From assembly GCA_031383555.1 (NCBI GenBank), contig JANMZR010000196.1:1-17187 (forward strand): a stretch of 17,187 nt of DNA, read 5' to 3'. The position numbers and the translations under genes were made by a program. This stretch comes from JANMZR01 sp031383555. Its GTDB lineage: Bacteria; Bacteroidota; Bacteroidia; Cytophagales; Spirosomataceae. The first letter of the stretch is position 1; every line of letters starts with the position of its first letter. The notes under the pieces were generated by a model. That model worked only from the letters and a program-made list of their open reading frames with translations, did not search any database and was not told the DNA's origin. Below are positions 13,032 to 17,187 of the stretch, in pieces.

Positions 13032-14792
13032 TTAATCAATTTTTTTCATTTCAACCCAAAAAGGAAATATATTTTTTGAGTCAATAGTATAGAATGGAAT
13101 CAAATCGCAGTTCATTTCTGAAATATAGAGGTTCTTCATCTCAATACTATCAGCACCTTCTTTTTGATTTAGGGTTTGATTTATTACAGTATTGGTTTCT
13201 AAATACATCCGTCCATTTGCTTTAAGTGGCTTAATAAATTTAAACTTTACATCATAATACCCCTTTTCAATGCTAACGTTCCACCTACCATATATTTCTT
13301 CTTGATTCCAGATGCCACGTTGTCCATCGGCATCATTTCTATTAAGGAAAACAGGATTTTCATGTGAAGTTCCGATAACAATACGAGGTTGATTAATGAG
13401 ATTTTCAGATTTTATTAATTCATTATAGATTTCACTGAGCTCTTTTTTGAGATTATTGGCAATAATTATATTTTCCAAAACTATATTTTTTAGTTCGAAC
13501 GGATCTTTTTCGAGATTGAACAATTCAAAGTCCTTAATTGGGGCATTATAATTTGTCTTTCCAACCAGTTTATAACTTCCTTTACGTAGAGCCATGTTAT
13601 AATATAGCTCAGGATAACGCCTTGTCCAGTAAAAAAACAAGGACCTCTCAACCCAATCAACCTCTTTACCCATAATAAGTGGAAGCAGACTTTTACCATC
13701 AATTATTCTTCCTTTAGGCAATTCAACCTTGCATATCTGGGCAATTGTGGGTAAAACATCAATATGCGCCGATACGGTTTCAATATCTTTATTCTTCTCA
13801 AAGGCTAAAGGATATCTAATAAAAAAGGGCACTCTAATACCCCCTTGATATACATCGCCTTTGAGACCTCGCATACCACTTACATACCTTGTTTGTTGCG
13901 GGCCATTATCAGTCATAAAAATAAGGAGGGTGTTATCAGCAATGTTGAGGTCATCGAGTTTTTTTAGAAGTTTGCCAATATTGTCATCTATGTTTGTTAC
14001 CATAGCATATACTTTTCGGGCATCCTCCTTATCTTTTTCTGTCATTTTTGTAAAAGGCTTGTTGTTATTCTCGAAACCAGATGCTGGGTCAATCTCTTTA
14101 TACTGTTGATAGTACTTTTCTGGTACCTGCAAAGGAGTATGGGGAGCATTAAAAGCGAGATAACAGAAAAAGGGCGTTTCCTTATTTTTTTCAATAAATT
14201 TTATCGCCTGTTCTGTGAAAATATCCGAGCAATAACCCTTGTAGGCTTCTTTTTTGTTATTGTGCCAAAGGGCAGGATCAAAATAACTTTTATCCCCATT
14301 GAAATAGTTTGTAATGTCACCCACTTGTCCTATTCCACCAGAAAGATGGATCAATGATTCATCAAAACCTTGGTCACTTGGTCTGCTAGGGTAATTATCG
14401 CCTAAATGCCATTTGCCAAATACCCCATTTGTGTAATTTGCTTGTTTCAACATTTCAGCAATAGTAACCTCATTTGAGGCCATTATTGCTCCACCATTGT
14501 AAGTATCTCTTACGCCTGTGCGTAATGAATAGCGGCCTGTCATCAAACTCGCACGGGTTGGGGAACAAACAGGAGAAACGTAAAAATTATTAAAACGAGT
14601 GCTTTCTTTTGCAAGTTTATCAATTACAGGGGTTTTCACATGTAAATTTCCTGTAAAACCGAGGTCTCCATAACCTTGATCGTCAGTCATAATTATAATA
14701 ACATTTGGGTGAACTTTTTCTTGAGCAAAACTCATTTCAGAAAGCAAACACCAAAAAAGGGATACGTATAAAAGGATATTCTTAATTTTCAT
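13032..14792 (-). CDS. Secreted Cys-type sulfatase (arylsulfatase, family S1)
   Basis: The start is placed at the ATG at 14792 (586 aa), ten codons inside the longest frame, because it opens directly on a signal peptide (residues 1-24, ending SEMSFAQ). The sulfatase core follows: calcium-binding DDQG (37-40), the formylglycine signature CSPTRASLMTG with Cys76 and Arg80, GKWHLG near 140, and the second metal site TDNGPQ near 300. It should hydrolyse sulfate esters in the periplasm or outside the cell, after Cys76 is converted to formylglycine. No maturase or polysaccharide-utilisation locus is next to it, so the substrate is open. About 110 C-terminal residues after the core form an extra domain, likely a beta-sandwich (WNVSIEKGYYDVKFKFIKP), whose role is unknown. 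Confidence 0.92.
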   Translation of the reverse strand: MKIKNILLYVSLFWCLLSEMSFAQEKVHPNVIIIMTDDQGYGDLGFTGNLHVKTPVIDKLAKESTRFNNFYVSPVCSPTRASLMTGRYSLRTGVRDTYNGGAIMASNEVTIAEMLKQANYTNGVFGKWHLGDNYPSRPSDQGFDESLIHLSGGIGQVGDITNYFNGDKSYFDPALWHNNKKEAYKGYCSDIFTEQAIKFIEKNKETPFFCYLAFNAPHTPLQVPEKYYQQYKEIDPASGFENNNKPFTKMTEKDKEDARKVYAMVTNIDDNIGKLLKKLDDLNIADNTLLIFMTDNGPQQTRYVSGMRGLKGDVYQGGIRVPFFIRYPLAFEKNKDIETVSAHIDVLPTIAQICKVELPKGRIIDGKSLLPLIMGKEVDWVERSLFFYWTRRYPELYYNMALRKGSYKLVGKTNYNAPIKDFELFNLEKDPFELKNIVLENIIIANNLKKELSEIYNELIKSENLINQPRIVIGTSHENPVFLNRNDADGQRGIWNQEEIYGRWNVSIEKGYYDVKFKFIKPLKANGRMYLETNTVINQTLNQKEGADSIEMKNLYISEMNCDLIPFYTIDSKNIFPFWVEMKKID

Positions 14793-14854
14793 ATTATGGT
14801 TTATTAAGGTTGCGAGAGCCAACTAGAATTTAAAACTTGCAGTATTTTTTTGCC

Positions 14855-14862
14855 CAAAAATA
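14855..14862 (-). promoter_or_regulatory. Possible -7 box for the sulfatase gene
   Basis: On the minus strand this reads TATTTTTG, matching TANNTTTG, with a TTTG (14878-14881) 15 nt upstream, slightly closer than usual. The implied leader is about 55 nt. Confidence 0.35.
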
Positions 14863-14932
14863 ATTAAAACACGAGGCCAAAAGTTCTTCTCCTCGGGAGA
14901 TGGATTTGGACGGGCTGCGCAAGCTGAGGTTT

Positions 14933-14987
14933 AAAAAGTGCAAATTTTGTTTAAATGAATATTTAAACCGAATTCTCTAGTTTGCAC
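14933..14987 (-). terminator. Probable terminator of the restriction-modification gene
   Basis: On the minus strand, 15 nt after the stop codon, GTGCAAA (14987-14981) pairs with TTTGCAC (14944-14938) and is followed at once by TTTTT (14937-14933). Nested inside is a second perfect hairpin, GTTTAAAT/ATTTAAAC (14949-14956 and 14961-14968), with a 4-nt loop. The stem followed by a U-run on the correct strand supports an intrinsic terminator, though the outer stem is short and encloses a long interior. Confidence 0.5.
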
Positions 14988-15001
14988 CCTAGCGCCTCTT
15001 A

Positions 15002-17187
15002 TTATTCAATTTCTATTTTATCAATCTCTTTCATCAATCTATCCGTTTCATAAAGAGCAACAATTATTTTTTGATAGTGTAAAATGTCGTCAAATTCAAG
15101 TGTTCTTTCCTTTCTGTCTTTCAGCCATTTTTGTGCTGGTTGATAACCTCCTATGTAAAACTCCCAAACTACTTGCGGTACATTGTCGAAATACTGAGTG
15201 TCGTTGATGTAAACTTTACCGACCTCCCCTAACCCCTCCAAAGGAGGGGAACTAACAAAGCGTGGTTTTGTAACAACGTTGGTCCCGACTTCGGGATATT
15301 GCGTAATGAATTTTTCAACGGTTGGGCTTTCCAATAAATGTATTTGTCGGATAGTACCGCCCAATTTTACCAATTGCCAAAACGTGGCTGCACCTTTTGG
15401 ATAAGGCACTCTCGGAAAATCAATTTTTAAAAATTCTTTATATTTCTCTCTGTACTTTGGCGAATGTAAAACCGCATAGATGTAATCTAAAATATCTATG
15501 GGAGCAAACACCTCCCCAACCCCTCCAAAGGAGGGACTAAATTCCTCCTCTTTGGGGAGGTTAGGAGGGGTTTCATCACTTTGTAAATCGGATTTGCTAT
15601 CAAGTTTTTCTTTTATTTTTAATGCTACCAATTCAGGATTGGCAAATACTTCTTCATTCGTAAATCTGATAACTTCATATCCCAATTCATTTAGCCTAGC
15701 AGTTCTAAGTTCATCATATTCCTTTTGCTTTAAATGAATTTTACCATCAATTTCTATAACTACTTTTTTACTTAGGCAAACAAAATCAGTAATGAAATCA
15801 TCAATAATATGCTGCCTTCTAATTTTATAGCCAGTTTTTTTATTTCTTAAATATTCCCATATAACCTTTTCTGCATCTGTTGGATTATCTTTTAAACGAT
15901 CTCTCATCTCTTTGATAAGTAGATAGTTTTTTGGATTGGCCGTAATATACCCAGGCTGCGAAAACCCCTCCTTTGGAGGGGTTGGGGAGGTCTTTTCGTT
16001 GGTAAAAGTCAAACCCAATTTCTCCGCTATTTGCTTTACAATTTCGGTGTTTAGATTTGGTGTTCTTTCTGTTGTTTGCCCGATGGTTTGTTGTCCGTTA
16101 GTTATGGGAAAGAGGTAAAGGGGAAAAAATTTGCAATTATCAAATGGTGAAACACCGTCTTTATCTACAAGTTTGTTAACAATAAAGTAATTATTTACAT
16201 TTCCTCTTCTGCTATTTCTAATTGCTAATAACGAAACATTTTCTTTTATGCAATTGTTACTTAAAGGACTTCTTGGGTATGCCATAAATCCTTTACTTCT
16301 GCCTGTGAAATATGTTTTTCTGTTGTCAAATGGATGGTATGAAACCTCTATAAAAATTCCATCTTTTTTTGATAAATCTTTTCTTGCCCAATTAATGCTC
16401 CAATCTCTTCCGTCTTCTGGTAAATTATACTTTCTCTTAATCGTTGCATCATCTAAACTTGAAATATCTTGTAATACGTTTTCCAAGATGTTTTTATTGA
16501 AACTATAAACTAAAGCATCTCTTTTAGTTTGAACACCTGTATTATTTTCTAAAAATATCTTGTCTAACTTAAAACCTTTGGTGTAAGCTTTTTCATCAGA
16601 AAAATCTTTTGGAACAAAAAAGAAATTTGGTTCGCTATATTTTAATTGTTGCCACCTTAAATTCTTAATAGAATTTTCAATTAGCGCATCATATTTTTCT
16701 TCTCGCTTGCCGTACAATTCGTAATGAAAAACCTTAGCAAATTCAGTTTTCTTTTTTTGTCCTGATTTTACAAAAATGTTTATTGAAACGCCTTGCATAA
16801 TGTCAAACACATTTTGGTCGGCACTTCCATCTGGTGCAGTTTCTTGCTTTTTAGCGTTTCCGTGTAAATCTAAAATGTAAATTTTATCAAAACTCTGTAA
16901 TAAGTTTTTTCGCATTTGTCTATGCGTTAAACCGTCAATAAAACTATTGTTTGAGATATATGCCAAAATTCCACTTCCGTTTTTATCAATAAAATGCTGA
17001 CCATAACGAATAAACTTTATGTAATCGTCATCAAGATTAATTTTGCGTTCGTTTAAATCCTTTTTATAATCGACAATTAAGTTTTGTATCCATTCACTTT
17101 TATTTGTACTACTAACTGCATATGGCGGATTTCCAATTACACACATTACTGGCGTATCTCTTTTGATATGATTGGCTTCGTTGGCTT
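15002..17187 (-). CDS. Type ISP/IIG-like restriction-modification protein, C-terminal part, with internal DUF559 insertion (5' end outside window)
   Basis: The frame stays open to the right edge of the window; codons upstream of the Met at 17146 read NEANHIKRDTPV, so that Met is internal and the true start lies beyond 17187. MCVIGNPPYAV holds the NPPY motif of N6-adenine methyltransferases. The downstream region (DILDYIYAVLHSPKYREKY, FYIGGYQPAQKWLKDRK) matches the C-terminal, target-recognition side of large single-chain enzymes of the type ISP kind. Nuclease and helicase parts would be in the missing N-terminus. Counting from the Met at 17146, residues about 385-547 are an insertion: palindrome-encoded SPTPPKEG, a DUF559 domain, then PPNLPKEEE and SPSFGGVGEV. 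A second small insertion, SPPLEGLGEV, lies near 633-643. The frame survives both, but whether the enzyme still works is unknown. Confidence 0.85.
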   Translation of the reverse strand, partial: ANEANHIKRDTPVMCVIGNPPYAVSSTNKSEWIQNLIVDYKKDLNERKINLDDDYIKFIRYGQHFIDKNGSGILAYISNNSFIDGLTHRQMRKNLLQSFDKIYILDLHGNAKKQETAPDGSADQNVFDIMQGVSINIFVKSGQKKKTEFAKVFHYELYGKREEKYDALIENSIKNLRWQQLKYSEPNFFFVPKDFSDEKAYTKGFKLDKIFLENNTGVQTKRDALVYSFNKNILENVLQDISSLDDATIKRKYNLPEDGRDWSINWARKDLSKKDGIFIEVSYHPFDNRKTYFTGRSKGFMAYPRSPLSNNCIKENVSLLAIRNSRRGNVNNYFIVNKLVDKDGVSPFDNCKFFPLYLFPITNGQQTIGQTTERTPNLNTEIVKQIAEKLGLTFTNEKTSPTPPKEGFSQPGYITANPKNYLLIKEMRDRLKDNPTDAEKVIWEYLRNKKTGYKIRRQHIIDDFITDFVCLSKKVVIEIDGKIHLKQKEYDELRTARLNELGYEVIRFTNEEVFANPELVALKIKEKLDSKSDLQSDETPPNLPKEEEFSPSFGGVGEVFAPIDILDYIYAVLHSPKYREKYKEFLKIDFPRVPYPKGAATFWQLVKLGGTIRQIHLLESPTVEKFITQYPEVGTNVVTKPRFVSSPPLEGLGEVGKVYINDTQYFDNVPQVVWEFYIGGYQPAQKWLKDRKERTLEFDDILHYQKIIVALYETDRLMKEIDKIEIE
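15223..15249. repeat. GC-rich palindromic repeat, copy A (solitary, intragenic)
   Basis: CCTCCCCTAA is followed by the hairpin CCCCTCC-AAA-GGAGGGG (7-bp stem). It lies in frame inside the restriction-modification gene, where its minus-strand reading gives SPPLEGLGEV between PRFV and GKVYIND. GC content is far above the AT-rich surroundings. It has the same orientation as copy B and is one base longer at the TAA junction. Confidence 0.85.
15511..15535. repeat. GC-rich palindromic repeat, copy B (left edge of DUF559 block)
   Basis: CCTCCCCAA is followed by CCCTCC-AAA-GGAGGG. It is the inverted counterpart of copy D at 15965-15990 and matches it over 25 positions. Its minus-strand reading encodes PSFGGVGEV, immediately before the host sequence resumes with FAPIDILDYIY. 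A second, diverged copy (C) lies head-to-head 8 nt away. Confidence 0.85.
15544..15570. repeat. GC-rich palindromic repeat, copy C (diverged, inverted)
   Basis: Read on the minus strand this is CCCCTCCTAA followed by CCTCCCCAAAGAGGAGG. It has the same layout as the other copies but with exchanged arm sequences. It is in inverted orientation relative to copy B and in the same orientation as copy D. It encodes PPNLPKEEE at the C-terminal edge of the DUF559 domain. Confidence 0.75.
15571..15964 (-). mobile_element. DUF559 domain (Vsr-like nuclease fold) inserted in frame between palindromes
   Basis: This ~130-codon segment contains a complete DUF559 domain, a family of about 115 residues in the PD-(D/E)XK/Vsr-like endonuclease group. 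Visible marks are MRDRLKDNPTDAEKVIWEYL, KIRRQHIIDDFITDFVCL, VVIEIDGKIHLKQKEYD and ELGYEVIRFTNEEV. The acidic residues in IIDDFITDF and EIDG are the likely metal ligands. Elsewhere this domain is usually a free-standing short protein. Here it is read through as part of the host restriction-modification protein and is bracketed by palindrome copies D (15965-15990) and B/C (15511-15570). An internal ATG (MRDRL) could allow separate initiation, but there is no stop codon of its own. It most likely arrived as a unit with the palindromes. Confidence 0.75.
15965..15990. repeat. GC-rich palindromic repeat, copy D (right edge of DUF559 block)
   Basis: CCCCTCC-TTT-GGAGGGG is followed by TTGGGGAGG, the exact reverse complement of the copy-B layout, so B and D form inverted termini around the DUF559 block. 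On the coding strand it reads SPTPPKEG directly after the host-like TFTNEK. Confidence 0.85.

Noticed and set aside
14793..14822. Upstream ATG for the sulfatase
   Set aside because: It adds ten residues ahead of a normal signal peptide starting at the Met encoded at 14792.
15511..15990. Intein in the restriction-modification protein
   Set aside because: No N-terminal Cys or Ser splice residue, no terminal His-Asn and no Hint motifs are seen; the edges are palindrome-encoded low-complexity sequence.

Overview
The window looks like a chromosomal piece of a low-GC member of the Bacteroidota, most likely a Cytophagales-type bacterium. The signs are two SusC-like or FecA-like TonB-dependent receptors with carboxypeptidase-regulatory N-termini, a tandem FKBP lipoprotein, A-rich translation-initiation regions instead of Shine-Dalgarno sites, and promoter boxes of the Bacteroidota type (TTTG, about 20 nt, TANNTTTG).

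Layout. Positions 1-425 carry no gene but hold a three-copy ~78-bp tandem repeat whose last copy is a hairpin. A secreted ThuA-domain protein follows (426-1196). Next is a thiamin-pyrophosphate transport unit: promoter, TPP riboswitch (1368-1447), TonB-dependent receptor (1645-4014) and, 2 nt later, a VTT/DedA-type membrane protein (4017-4682). The 4683-5327 gap contains a probable intergenic repeat ending in two perfect hairpins. A tandem-FKBP lipoprotein (5328-6212) converges with a second outer-membrane beta-barrel receptor (8704-6281, minus).

The 8958-10392 region is the least familiar part. It holds a 33-codon ORF, an unrecognised 101-aa protein and a radical SAM enzyme, packed with overlapping start and stop codons like a small peptide- or protein-modification cassette. 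It converges on a minus-strand pair, a PlsC-like acyltransferase followed by a DinB/DUF1572 protein. Then come a TIGR01777-type SDR epimerase (plus) and a secreted Cys-type sulfatase (minus).

The right end (15002 to beyond 17187, minus) is the C-terminal part of a large methyltransferase-containing restriction-modification protein, probably type ISP or IIG. It is interrupted in frame by a ~480-bp block made of a DUF559 (Vsr-like nuclease fold) domain bracketed by inverted copies of a GC-rich palindrome. A fourth, solitary palindrome is inserted in frame further downstream. This DUF559-palindrome unit looks like a mobile element that can live inside coding sequences, and together with the radical SAM cassette it is the most interesting content of the window. 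No tRNA, rRNA or CRISPR array was seen.
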